The position numbers were made by a program, and so were the translations under genes. From the NCBI GenBank assembly GCA_029225065.1, contig JAQXVT010000048.1, positions 1 through 64,000 on the forward strand: a stretch of 64,000 bases of DNA, in the 5' to 3' direction. The notes beneath the pieces are model-generated. The model was not told the DNA's origin. It saw nothing but the letters and a program-made list of their open reading frames with translations, and searched no databases. This DNA is from Lachnospiraceae bacterium (GTDB taxonomy: Bacteria > Bacillota > Clostridia > Lachnospirales > Lachnospiraceae). Below are positions 8,481 through 16,891 of this stretch, piece by piece. Numbering within the stretch: the stretch's first letter is position 1; every line of letters begins with the position of its first letter.

Positions 8481-9306
8481 GGGGAAACATTTCCGGATTC
8501 GCCAGGTAATGGTTGATTTCCGCGCCGATAAAGAGCAGATACATGCAGGAATACAGCCACAGCATGACGACAATCAGCGTCGTAAGGCTGCCGTAGAGCA
8601 CCGACATATTTTTGGCATATTTTAAATAGATGGCAAACACATAGGAAAAAAGTCCCCAGGACACAGCAGTAAACACCGCCCCCGGAATCTGGTGGAAAAA
8701 CCGCATTCTGCGGTTCGGCAGAAACGTATAGAGGACTGTGAAGAGGACGAGCAGAATCAGCAGCGCAACACTGGTCGGCAGCACCGTCAGTTCATCCTGA
8801 TAAGCGGTCAGCAGCGGAATCTTTTTCAGCAGATACGTTTCGATGCTGTATCCGAATACAAGAATGAAAAGACTCACGATAAGCGCAATCACCATGACGA
8901 CGGTATAACATGCACAGCGAAACCTTATCACAAAATAATTTTGCCGGTCCTCGATCTGGAAAATGGAATTCAGTCCGTCTGAGAGCCCCAGAATTCCCTT
9001 TCCGGCCGTCCACACAGCGACCAGTGCAGTCCATGGAACCAGTGCGGTCGACTGGCTGAAAATGCTGTCCACCACCGGCTGCAGCTCCTGTGTAATCGCA
9101 AAGGGCGTCAGCTCCTCAATCGTAAAAATTACCTGTTCTGATGTAAGCGTCGTATAGCGAAGCATGGTCAGAAGAAGCATCAGAATCGGAAAAACGCTCA
9201 TGATAATGAAAAATGCTGCTTCCGCTGCGTGCGCCCGCACACGGTCCCGCCCTATTTTTTTGGTAAATCGCATAATTAATGTGATGATATTATAAATCTT
9301 TGACAT
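8470..9306 (-). CDS. YihY/BrkB family inner membrane protein
   Basis: A 278-residue polytopic membrane protein with about six hydrophobic segments (starting near residues 30, 88, 130, 180, 210 and 245) and the family features AAEAAFFIIMSVFPILMLL and PGAVFTAVSWGLFSYVFAIY. The YihY/BrkB family was once labelled ribonuclease BN, which is a misannotation; its true role is not established. The length is typical. Its ATG overlaps the end of the SpoIID-domain gene by 17 bases, pointing to coupled translation and a shared envelope role. The last codons contain the -35 box of the pheST promoter. Confidence 0.85.
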   Translation of the reverse strand: MSKIYNIITLIMRFTKKIGRDRVRAHAAEAAFFIIMSVFPILMLLLTMLRYTTLTSEQVIFTIEELTPFAITQELQPVVDSIFSQSTALVPWTALVAVWTAGKGILGLSDGLNSIFQIEDRQNYFVIRFRCACYTVVMVIALIVSLFILVFGYSIETYLLKKIPLLTAYQDELTVLPTSVALLILLVLFTVLYTFLPNRRMRFFHQIPGAVFTAVSWGLFSYVFAIYLKYAKNMSVLYGSLTTLIVVMLWLYSCMYLLFIGAEINHYLANPEMFPLDR

Positions 9307-10891
9307 GCTCTAACTCACTTTCTCCATAGTAGTAGTCAAGAATTTCCCGATAGGTTGCTCCATCTTCCGCCATAGCGGCCGCGCCGCACTGACTCATTCC
9401 GGTTCCATGTCCATACCCACCGCCGCTTAAAAACAGCTTTTCGGACTTCGGATCATATGTCTCGATGGACAGCCAGGCGCTTGGAAGCAGTGTAAGACCT
9501 GTGATTTCCTGCCCGTTGTTCAGACAGACAGGGGTATTTTTCGGGGCCAGTACCGCCCGGATTTCATATTCACCTTCAATGCGGACTTCTCTCCCATCGC
9601 CGCCAAGCAGAAGCTCGTTTGCCTGCCCGGAGGAACTGCGTTTACTTACCTCGACGCGTTCCAGTGAAGTAAGCATTTCACCGGAGCGCTGCTTTAGCTG
9701 TGCAAGGACTGAGGAAACGTCCAAAACGGTATGCCAGCGCACCCACGGGGAACTGTATTCGGTGCTCTCATCCGGCAGTTCCTCCATAGAAGCAGCAAAG
9801 ACTTCGTTATCTGAAAGATCCAAATCGTGATACGCGATATCCAAAGACTCTGTCTCCGAACATTTTTCGTTGAAACAAGCCGCCTCCGAAAACGCTTCAT
9901 CTGATTCATCCGAAGCAGAACTGTTTTTACCTGAATCGTCGTCTTCCATAAATTTGGAGCCCGGTACATATGCGGTTGAATAATACAGCGCCTCCGACAG
10001 CGGTAGAATCTCCCCGGCTGTCTCATCAACTGCCCGGATGGAAGCATCCGACACTATCTGATTATTATATACTTGAAATGATACACTGTCATCTAAATCT
10101 GAAAAAGAATTTTTATTTTTTTGTGCTTCCATTCTGCGCACGGCGTAGGTGCGGGCACACACCGCCTGCGCCTTCAGGGCTTCCATCGGATAATAGGAGG
10201 GCATTTCACTTGCAACGACACTCTTTAAATATGTTTCAAGCTCCACTTCATTTACAACGAACAGTCCGTCCCCCTCGGCATACAAATAGACTCGGCCTTC
10301 ATATTTAGGCATTGGTATATCGCGCTGCAATTCCGGAAAATAGAAGCCTTCCCCTTCTGACGGAACTGCAATCAGATGTGTGCCGCAGGAAAAATCAGTT
10401 GAGGAGACAGAAAACAGTTCTTCTTTTTCAAATTTCTGCACTACCTTGCCATCCTCTTGAGCGGAAGAATTCTCTTCGGCCTCAAAAAGTGTCCATGGAG
10501 CATCTGAGGTAATCGATATGGAGTCATGCAGTTCATTTTCAAAATGATTGCTTCGAATGCAGACACGGATTAGGTTGGAGGTGTCTCCGGCTGAATTTTT
10601 ACTGCCTGTTCTTTTCTCTGTTTCAGATGTTTTCATTCCTTCACTTTGGTTCTCTTTCGGAAAAACTGTTGTTTCCGTTGACATCCCGATTCGATTTCCT
10701 TCCGGTATTTTTTCAGGAATGCTTTGTGCAGTTGATACCTGTATTTCTTCCGATGCATTTTTTAATGTATGTTTCTTTGCATCATCTCGGGCATATCGGG
10801 CAAGCAGCCATATAATCATAGACAGACTTACAAGTAACCAAAGAGACAGCGCAGCTATGAAAAAAAGAGTCTTCTTCCTGATTTTTCTCAT
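9290..10891 (-). CDS. SpoIID/LytB-domain protein with acidic insertion
   Basis: A 533-residue protein with one N-terminal membrane segment (about residues 9-30), then a polar linker, then a SpoIID domain. Conserved SpoIID parts are VNEVELETYLKSVVASEMP, AQAVCARTYAVRRM and the C-terminal GYGHGTGMSQCGA. SpoIID is a lytic transglycosylase of the engulfment machinery that cuts glycan strands after stem peptides are removed. Here a Ser/Asp/Glu-rich insertion of roughly 85 residues (about 310-395) interrupts the domain at a point where SpoIID proteins normally continue directly. Without spoIIQ or spoIIM/P neighbours, I cannot say whether it is the sporulation SpoIID or a vegetative paralogue. It forms a two-gene unit with the YihY protein. 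Confidence 0.8.
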   Translation of the reverse strand: MRKIRKKTLFFIAALSLWLLVSLSMIIWLLARYARDDAKKHTLKNASEEIQVSTAQSIPEKIPEGNRIGMSTETTVFPKENQSEGMKTSETEKRTGSKNSAGDTSNLIRVCIRSNHFENELHDSISITSDAPWTLFEAEENSSAQEDGKVVQKFEKEELFSVSSTDFSCGTHLIAVPSEGEGFYFPELQRDIPMPKYEGRVYLYAEGDGLFVVNEVELETYLKSVVASEMPSYYPMEALKAQAVCARTYAVRRMEAQKNKNSFSDLDDSVSFQVYNNQIVSDASIRAVDETAGEILPLSEALYYSTAYVPGSKFMEDDDSGKNSSASDESDEAFSEAACFNEKCSETESLDIAYHDLDLSDNEVFAASMEELPDESTEYSSPWVRWHTVLDVSSVLAQLKQRSGEMLTSLERVEVSKRSSSGQANELLLGGDGREVRIEGEYEIRAVLAPKNTPVCLNNGQEITGLTLLPSAWLSIETYDPKSEKLFLSGGGYGHGTGMSQCGAAAMAEDGATYREILDYYYGESELEHVKDL

Positions 10892-11021
10892 TTTTTTGCA
10901 TCACATTCCTGAAAATGTTCAAAATCTTCTCTACTTATTATATTTTCCTCTTTCTGAATTCATCACTCTGTGATACACTGGAGTTGTTGCTTCGAACACT
11001 TAGGAGAAGGAGTTTTCTGTT

Positions 11022-11918
11022 ATGAAAAAAGTACTTGTCATTGGTTCTACCGTTGTAGATGTGATTATTAACGTGGATCACCTTCCAACGACTCAGGAAG
11101 ATGTGCATGTGATTTCCCAGCATATGTCGCTTGGCGGCTGTGCATTTAATACTTCCGATATGATCCGGCATTTTGAAGTTCCCTATATTCTTTTTTCTCC
11201 GGTCGGCACCGGCGCGTATGGTGAATTTGTCCGCATGAACTTAAAAGACCGGAAGATCGAAACCCCGATCCCGGCACCGGCCCGCGATAACGGCTGCTGC
11301 TACTGCTTCGTAGAATCAAGCGGAGAACGGACCTTTATCTCCTATCACGGGGCAGAATACTTATTTGAAAAAGAGTGGTTTTCCATTCCGAATGCGGAAG
11401 AGATAGACAGCGTTTATATCTGCGGCCTTGAAGTTGAGGAAGCGACCGGTGAGAACATCGTCTCTTATCTGGAGGCGCATCCGGAGTTCCGGATCTATTT
11501 TGCTCCGGGACCGCGTATCAATAAAATTGATCCGCAGCTTTTAAGTCGGCTGTTTGCACTGCACCCGGTGATTCACTTGAATGAGGAAGAAATTCTTGCC
11601 TACACAAAGGAAACCGTCTGTGAAAAGGCAGCACAGAAGCTGTTTTCCATGACAGGAAACAGCGTGATCGTTACACTGGGATCGCAGGGAACGTATTACT
11701 GCTGTAAGGATGGCTGCGGACATGTGCCGGGCGTAAAGGCACATCAGATCGATACGATCGGCGCTGGTGATTCACATATCGGCGCAGTGATTGCATGTGA
11801 AAAGCTTGGAAAACCGCTTCCGGAAGCGATCCGTATAGCGAATGCTGCCGCTGCACGTGTCGTTGAGACACAGGGCGCGCTGCTGCCGGATGAGGAATTT
11901 GCGAAAATTTCTTTCTGA
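11022..11918 (+). CDS. PfkB-family carbohydrate or nucleoside kinase
   Basis: A 298-residue ribokinase-superfamily kinase. The N-terminal GSTVVDVIINVDHLP and GGCAFNTSDMIRHF segments and the C-terminal catalytic motif GAGDSHIGA (about residues 247-255, Asp as base) are clear, with TLGSQGTYYC before it. These enzymes phosphorylate a sugar hydroxyl with ATP in the cytoplasm. The substrate is unknown. Because the gene faces the nucleoside hydrolase and transporter locus, phosphorylation of ribose or a related sugar released from nucleosides is a reasonable guess. A strong AGGAGAAGGAG precedes the ATG. It is transcribed opposite to its neighbours and shares a two-way terminator with the hydrolase. 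Confidence 0.85.
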   Translation: MKKVLVIGSTVVDVIINVDHLPTTQEDVHVISQHMSLGGCAFNTSDMIRHFEVPYILFSPVGTGAYGEFVRMNLKDRKIETPIPAPARDNGCCYCFVESSGERTFISYHGAEYLFEKEWFSIPNAEEIDSVYICGLEVEEATGENIVSYLEAHPEFRIYFAPGPRINKIDPQLLSRLFALHPVIHLNEEEILAYTKETVCEKAAQKLFSMTGNSVIVTLGSQGTYYCCKDGCGHVPGVKAHQIDTIGAGDSHIGAVIACEKLGKPLPEAIRIANAAAARVVETQGALLPDEEFAKISF

Positions 11919-11950
11919 GTATATCACCGCTTTTTCTCTCGGATAAAATA

Positions 11951-11999
11951 AAATCCCCACTTTCTTGCTTATTGCCATTAAAGCTGGAAGTGGGGATTT
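11951..11999. terminator. Two-way terminator between kinase and nucleoside hydrolase
   Basis: Arms AAATCCCCACTT (11951-11962) and AAGTGGGGATTT (11988-11999) form a perfect 12-base stem. The minus-strand flank TATTTTATCC is U-rich, the plus-strand flank less so. It lies between two convergent genes and probably serves both. Confidence 0.7.
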
Positions 12000-12038
12000 G
12001 TCATTATAGATAAGATATACCGTCGCTGTTCATTCATA

Positions 12039-12063
12039 AAAATGGATTGATTTTATCCGCTTT
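12039..12063. repeat. Family A hairpin, degenerate copy
   Basis: AAAATGGAT (12039-12047), seven-base loop, ATCCGCTTT (12055-12063). The right arm matches the consensus; the left arm has drifted, leaving one mismatch and a wobble. It lies just past the nucleoside hydrolase stop. Confidence 0.5.
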
Positions 12064-12078
12064 GCTTCTCCTGAAGAA

Positions 12079-13017
12079 CTACTTCCGGTCGTGGCTGAGA
12101 ATTGCCTCCATCAGATACGCTTCAAATTTTTCAGAATCCGCATCGGTAAGCACAAGAGCATTTTTCGGTGCCTCCGACCACGAACGCGTGTCACAGATCG
12201 TCATGCCGCGATTCACACCTTCGGAGCAGTCCACAGAGACATTCATCTCCTGTCCGCTGAAAATTTCCGGGTGAAGCAGATACATAAATGTAACTGCATC
12301 GTGGATTGCGATCCGCTGTTTATCCGTATAGACTTCTGAATGGAAATAGAAATCCATCATTTCTCCGAAAGCTTTTGCTTTTTCACCTCCGGCAAGCAGT
12401 GACTGAATCTGCTCGCGGTTAAAGCCACATTTGCAGGTGACATCAAGCCCGCACATTACAATCGGAATACCGGAAGAAAATACGATCTGTGCCGCTTCCG
12501 GATCCTCCCAGATATTAAACTCTGCGGTCGAAGTGATATTTCCGCCTGTGATTGCACCGCCCATCAGAACAATCTTCTCAATTTTTTCCGCGGCATCCGG
12601 AAAAGTCTTCAAAAGCAGTGCAATGTTTGTAAGCGGAGCCGTCGGAACGAGCACCATCTTCTCTCCGTTTTTCAGTTCCTGAAGCTTCTGATAGAGAAAG
12701 ACTGGTGCCGGTTCGCATGAGACAGTCCGGTCTGTCTCCGGAAGTTTACAGTTGCCAAGACCGGTTTCGCCATGGACATATCCAGCAGGAACGATTTCAC
12801 GAAGCAGCGGTGTCTCGCAGCCTCTTGCAACCGGGATTTCCATTCCAAGAAAAGACGTCAGTTTCAGTGCATTTCCGGTTACACGTTCAATCGTCTGATT
12901 TCCTGCTACGGAAGTAATTCCACGGATGTCAAGGATTTCCGGATGTGCCGCTGCCAGCGCAAATGCCACAGCATCATCAATTCCAGGGTCACAGTCAAAT
13001 AAAATGTGATATTTCAT
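12079..13017 (-). CDS. Inosine-uridine preferring nucleoside hydrolase
   Basis: A 312-residue nucleoside hydrolase that splits the N-glycosidic bond of ribonucleosides into base and ribose. The calcium-binding signature DCDPGIDDA (residues 8-16) opens the protein, VLVPTAPLTNIALLL and VLMGGA follow near 125-155, and a conserved His is in IHDAVTFMYLLHP near 235. I chose the ATG at 13017, with AAAGG ten bases ahead, over an upstream frame that adds about 20 residues with no homology. The gene lies 164 bases after the second permease on the same strand, with an intervening hairpin, and completes the import-then-hydrolyse pathway. Confidence 0.9.
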   Translation of the reverse strand: MKYHILFDCDPGIDDAVAFALAAAHPEILDIRGITSVAGNQTIERVTGNALKLTSFLGMEIPVARGCETPLLREIVPAGYVHGETGLGNCKLPETDRTVSCEPAPVFLYQKLQELKNGEKMVLVPTAPLTNIALLLKTFPDAAEKIEKIVLMGGAITGGNITSTAEFNIWEDPEAAQIVFSSGIPIVMCGLDVTCKCGFNREQIQSLLAGGEKAKAFGEMMDFYFHSEVYTDKQRIAIHDAVTFMYLLHPEIFSGQEMNVSVDCSEGVNRGMTICDTRSWSEAPKNALVLTDADSEKFEAYLMEAILSHDRK

Positions 13018-13136
13018 GCTTTCCATTCCTTTCTCACAATCAATAAATATATCTGTTTTGATTAAGCCCTCATTCATTGCTTATTGATTCAAAATAGAAA
13101 CAGTGAACTTGTTTTATTCGATTAATAAGATAGTTC

Positions 13137-13168
13137 TGCCGTGCTTTGCAGTTTACAAAACACGGCAG
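13137..13168 (-). terminator. Stem-loop between permease and nucleoside hydrolase
   Basis: CTGCCGTG and CACGGCAG arms (13137-13144 and 13161-13168), extendable by a few pairs across one bulge. No U tract follows on the minus strand, so it may be an RNA processing or partial stop signal rather than a full terminator. Confidence 0.4.
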
Positions 13169-13181
13169 TTAAAAATATAGC

Positions 13182-14102
13182 TTAATTATGTGCTCCCAGC
13201 CTGTTTTTGCGCTTCATCACCGCATAGCTGTAAATAGCAAGTCCGATCAGTGTGGTCAGATACGGAATCATCTGAATCAACTCGGTCGGGATGGTTGTCA
13301 GCTGCATCAGGTTGCCAAGTGCCTGCGCGATACCAAAGAGCATCGTTACGAGAAAGCCGCCGATCGGCGTATCTGCTCCCATAGAGCTTGCGGCCAGTGC
13401 AATGAATCCTTTTCCGGCAGACATATCCTTTGTGAACATGTTCATGTATCCGCCGGACAGGAAGTAACCGCCCATGCTGCAGAGCACGCCGCTGAGTACG
13501 AGTGCGATGTACTGAATCTTCTTTGAACTGATACCGACGGATTCCGCTGCATTTTTATTTTCGCCGACCGCACGGATCTTCAGTCCCATCGGTGTCTTGT
13601 ACAGGAAAATGTGTACCACCACAACGGCAATCAGGGAAAGCCAGGTCATCAGATTCTGTCCCGAAAGCACTTTTCCAAGGAACGGGATCTGGGCAACACC
13701 CGGGATATAGATCGTCGGTGCCGAAACGCTGGAGATGGAGGTAGAAGCGCCGCGGTCTCCGGAAACAGCCAGCATAAGAAGTACCGTGCCGCCCGTTGCG
13801 ATCAGGTTCAACGCGATCGCAGCAAGGATCTCATCCGTTTTCAGCTGCAGGATAAAGAATGCAAGGAAGAAACCGATCAGTCCGCCAATCACCATCGTGA
13901 TCAGAAGTCCGCCGAGAAAGCTGTGTGTCAGCGAACTGAAGATAACGCCGAACAGTGCGGAAAACAACAGCATTCCCTCCAGCGCCATGTTGGTAATTCC
14001 TGACTTTGATGCAATGGCAGAGGCAAGGGTTGCAAACAGAATCGGTGTGGAGGCTCTTAAAATTGCATTGATAAAATCAGGAGATAAAATATTTTTCAGC
14101 AT
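13182..14102 (-). CDS. Nucleoside ABC transporter permease (second subunit)
   Basis: A 306-residue polytopic permease of the branched-chain amino acid/nucleoside type that pairs with BMP-family lipoproteins (the NupQ/YufQ type in Bacillus). Hydrophobic segments run through most of its length, and GEKNKNAAESVGIS-like cytoplasmic loop residues (AVGENKNAAESVGISSKKI near residue 177) mark the coupling helix. It begins directly after the stop codon of the first permease with no spacer. The transporter most probably imports purine or pyrimidine nucleosides, since a nucleoside hydrolase follows and a BMP lipoprotein leads. Confidence 0.87.
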   Translation of the reverse strand: MLKNILSPDFINAILRASTPILFATLASAIASKSGITNMALEGMLLFSALFGVIFSSLTHSFLGGLLITMVIGGLIGFFLAFFILQLKTDEILAAIALNLIATGGTVLLMLAVSGDRGASTSISSVSAPTIYIPGVAQIPFLGKVLSGQNLMTWLSLIAVVVVHIFLYKTPMGLKIRAVGENKNAAESVGISSKKIQYIALVLSGVLCSMGGYFLSGGYMNMFTKDMSAGKGFIALAASSMGADTPIGGFLVTMLFGIAQALGNLMQLTTIPTELIQMIPYLTTLIGLAIYSYAVMKRKNRLGAHN

Positions 14103-15173
14103 TTAGTGTACCTCCTCTTCTTTCAGAGAGGCCATTGCCTCTTTTGCAATCATCTTGTGCTTGTAACCGCTTAAGAACTGCTCTGCGACAACCAGCAGAA
14201 TAATGATACCCTGGGTGATCTGCACGATCTCCAGGGTAACATCCGTGTAACGTGCCATGATGGACGCTCCGGTACGCAGGTATGCAAGAAACAGTGCAGC
14301 AAGCGGTGTATAGAGCGGATTGTTTTTGGAAAGCGTACAGATGATGATTGCATCCCAGCCGTAGCCAAGCAGCGACGTCCAGGAAAATCTCGTATAGATC
14401 GGGCTGAGCAGTTCGACTCCGCCGCCCATACCGGCAATAAATCCACCGAGCAGCTGAGAAACGAGTACAACTTTGACGATGTTGATGCCGGAGTATTTTG
14501 CAAATTCTTCATTCTGTCCGGTCAGACGAAGCTCATATCCGATCTTGGACTTAAACAGGAAAATGTAACCCAATACAGCGCAGGCCAGAGCCAAAATCAG
14601 ACCTGGATGGATTCTTGTTTTTGCAATCAGTGTCGGGAGCGTGGACGCATCCGGAATCGTATAAGATGCAGAACCGATACTCGGGTCACAGATAAAATGC
14701 ATCAGAATAAAGGTTGCAAACCACAGAGCAATGTAATTCAGCATCAGGGAAGATACCAGGATGGATGAATTCGTCTTGATTTTAAGTACTGCCGGGATCG
14801 CGGTAAAGACAGCTCCGACAAGACCGGAAAGCAGGATTGCTACAACCGGGCTCACACCTGCCGGAAGGCCAAGCTGCAGCGCCACAACAGACGCAACCAG
14901 TCCACCAAGATGGAACGCACCCTCACCGGCGAGGTTGATCTGATTCGCTGAGAACATGATACATACGCCGATACCGGTAAACATCAGCGGAATCATCGCT
15001 TCAATTACATTTGCAAAGTTTCGTCTGCTCTTAAAAGGACCGGTAATCAGGGTATAGATTGCGGTCAGTGGCTCCTTGCTCACAAGAAAAATAATCACGA
15101 ACGAAATCAGGAGCGAGATCACAATCGCGAAGAACATACGAAATACTTCAAATCTTTTTACGCTGTTACTCAT
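14103..15173 (-). CDS. Nucleoside ABC transporter permease (first subunit)
   Basis: A 356-residue membrane permease of the NupP/YufP type, with an N-terminal signal-anchor segment (MFFAIVISLLISFVIIFLV) and about eight further hydrophobic spans. The coupling loop RLTGQNEEFAKYSGIN lies near residue 218. The ATG at 15173 is preceded by GGAGG at eight bases, so I prefer it to a longer frame beginning at 15200. It overlaps the ATPase gene by eight bases. With the second permease and the ATPase it builds the membrane complex fed by the BMP lipoprotein. Confidence 0.87.
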   Translation of the reverse strand: MSNSVKRFEVFRMFFAIVISLLISFVIIFLVSKEPLTAIYTLITGPFKSRRNFANVIEAMIPLMFTGIGVCIMFSANQINLAGEGAFHLGGLVASVVALQLGLPAGVSPVVAILLSGLVGAVFTAIPAVLKIKTNSSILVSSLMLNYIALWFATFILMHFICDPSIGSASYTIPDASTLPTLIAKTRIHPGLILALACAVLGYIFLFKSKIGYELRLTGQNEEFAKYSGINIVKVVLVSQLLGGFIAGMGGGVELLSPIYTRFSWTSLLGYGWDAIIICTLSKNNPLYTPLAALFLAYLRTGASIMARYTDVTLEIVQITQGIIILLVVAEQFLSGYKHKMIAKEAMASLKEEEVH

Positions 15174-16722
15174 GAGATGCACCTCCGTTTTCAGAATCAT
15201 TTTTCAGGCCAAGCATGTACTGGCCAAGCTCTTCCTCCGTTACCTTTGCAACGTCAGTAAAGACGCCAGAGAAGTTGCCTTTATACATAACTGCAAGCCG
15301 GTCACTCAGAGAAAAGATTTCATTCAGGTCAGCAGATACGAGAATAACCGCGCAGCCTGCATCACGGAATTCCAGAAGCTTTCGGCGGATGAATTCCGAT
15401 GCTCCGACGTCAATTCCACGCGTTGGCTGGTTGGCAATGATGATATCCGGACCGGTCGAGAACTCTCTTGCTACGATAACCTTCTGGATATTTCCACCGG
15501 AAAGCATTCCGACCTCCTGCTTCTGTGACTTACATTTGACCAGATACTCTTTGATCAGCTCATCACTGCGCATCTGGATCACTTTTGATTTCAGCATCAC
15601 CTTTCCGGAATACTTTGGATCCGTATACTGATTTGCAAACATGTTTTCCTGAATGTTCAGATGCGCCGCACAGCCTGCTGTCATGCGGTCTTCCGGAATA
15701 TGCGCAAGCTTTTTCTGACGAATATCACGAATGGAATCGTTTTTGATGTCCTCACCTTTAATGGTGATTGTTCCGCTGTATTTTTTCGACATGCCGGTGA
15801 TCGCGTCGATCAGTTCAGACTGACCATTGCCCTCCACACCTGCAATTCCGAGAATTTCTCCGCCGTGCAGATCAAAAGAGAGGTCACGTACTTTCTGCAC
15901 TCCCTGTGCATTGTATGCATCCAGATGACTGACAGAAAGCATCACATCTTTTACCTTTGCCGGCTGTTTATCAAATTCCAGAACGACCTCACGGCCTACC
16001 ATCAGCTTTGACATGTCGCTCGTGCTGATCTCATTTACATTGTAGGTTCCCATGCTCTTTCCGCTGCGCATGATCGTCGCGCGGTCACAGATCCGCTTGA
16101 TCTCATCAAGCTTGTGGGAAATGAAAATCACGGTATGGCCGTCGTCACGGAGTTTTTCCAGCTGAATGAACAGCTCTTCTGTCTCCTGCGGCGTCAGAAC
16201 TGCCGTTGGTTCATCCAGAATCAGAATATCGGCACCACGGTAAAGCGCCTTTAAAATTTCAACCTTCTGCTTGATTCCGACAGGAATTTCTTCCACGCGG
16301 GCAGATACATCGATATCAAAATTGTATTTTTCTGCAATCTCTTTTGCTGAACGAATTGCCTGCTTCATATCGATGAAGAATTTCTTTTTTCTTGGTTCCA
16401 CACCAAGAATGATATTTTCTGCAACGGTCAGGGACGGCAGAAGCATAAAGTGCTGATGCACCATGCCGATTCCCTTTGAAATTGCATCCTGCGGCGATTT
16501 AATTGTCGTTTCTGCTCCGTTTAAGAGAATTTTTCCCTGATCCGGTATTTCAATACCAAACAGAACCTTCATCAGTGTACTTTTTCCGGCACCGTTTTCC
16601 CCGAGCAGCGCATGAATTTCACCTTTTTTCAGATCCAGGCTGACATCCTCGTTCGCGACAACACCATTTGAATAGATTTTCATAATGTGCTGCATTTCCA
16701 GAACCGTTTCTTTTGCCAACAC
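15166..16722 (-). CDS. Nucleoside ABC transporter ATPase, two-domain
   Basis: A 518-residue fused ATPase with two ABC modules, as in NupO/YufO and the sugar importers RbsA/MglA. Module one has Walker A GENGAGKST near residue 41, signature VGIKQKVEILKAL and Walker B ILILDEPTAVLTP. Module two is partly degenerate: GVEGNGQSELIDAI in place of Walker A, then LSGGNIQKVIVAREF and a Walker B-like IIIANQPTRGIDVGA. Such asymmetry is normal for the family. A GTG start at 16722 is supported by GAGGGTG just upstream. It lies 169 bases after the lipoprotein gene, across a stem-loop that may lower its expression. Confidence 0.9.
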   Translation of the reverse strand: MLAKETVLEMQHIMKIYSNGVVANEDVSLDLKKGEIHALLGENGAGKSTLMKVLFGIEIPDQGKILLNGAETTIKSPQDAISKGIGMVHQHFMLLPSLTVAENIILGVEPRKKKFFIDMKQAIRSAKEIAEKYNFDIDVSARVEEIPVGIKQKVEILKALYRGADILILDEPTAVLTPQETEELFIQLEKLRDDGHTVIFISHKLDEIKRICDRATIMRSGKSMGTYNVNEISTSDMSKLMVGREVVLEFDKQPAKVKDVMLSVSHLDAYNAQGVQKVRDLSFDLHGGEILGIAGVEGNGQSELIDAITGMSKKYSGTITIKGEDIKNDSIRDIRQKKLAHIPEDRMTAGCAAHLNIQENMFANQYTDPKYSGKVMLKSKVIQMRSDELIKEYLVKCKSQKQEVGMLSGGNIQKVIVAREFSTGPDIIIANQPTRGIDVGASEFIRRKLLEFRDAGCAVILVSADLNEIFSLSDRLAVMYKGNFSGVFTDVAKVTEEELGQYMLGLKNDSENGGASHE

Positions 16723-16796
16723 AATTCACCCTCTTCCATTTTTCTTCATCCAAAAATTTTTATTGCAGATCGTTTACGCTTTTTGCCTGCTTCACT

Positions 16797-16840
16797 GAAA
16801 AAGGAGCTGCCGCGTATGCATCACATACGTCAGCAGCCCC
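16797..16840 (-). terminator. Attenuating terminator between BMP lipoprotein and ATPase
   Basis: On the minus strand GGGGCTGC pairs with GCAGCTCC, with an inner CGTATG/CATACG stem, and five U residues follow. This looks like an intrinsic terminator inside the operon. It would let most transcripts stop after the abundant binding protein, with fewer reaching the ATPase and permeases. Confidence 0.65.
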
Positions 16841-16891
16841 GTGCTTTTACGCTATTTCTGTGCAGCCGACTTTTTCAAGCCTCGATCTGTC

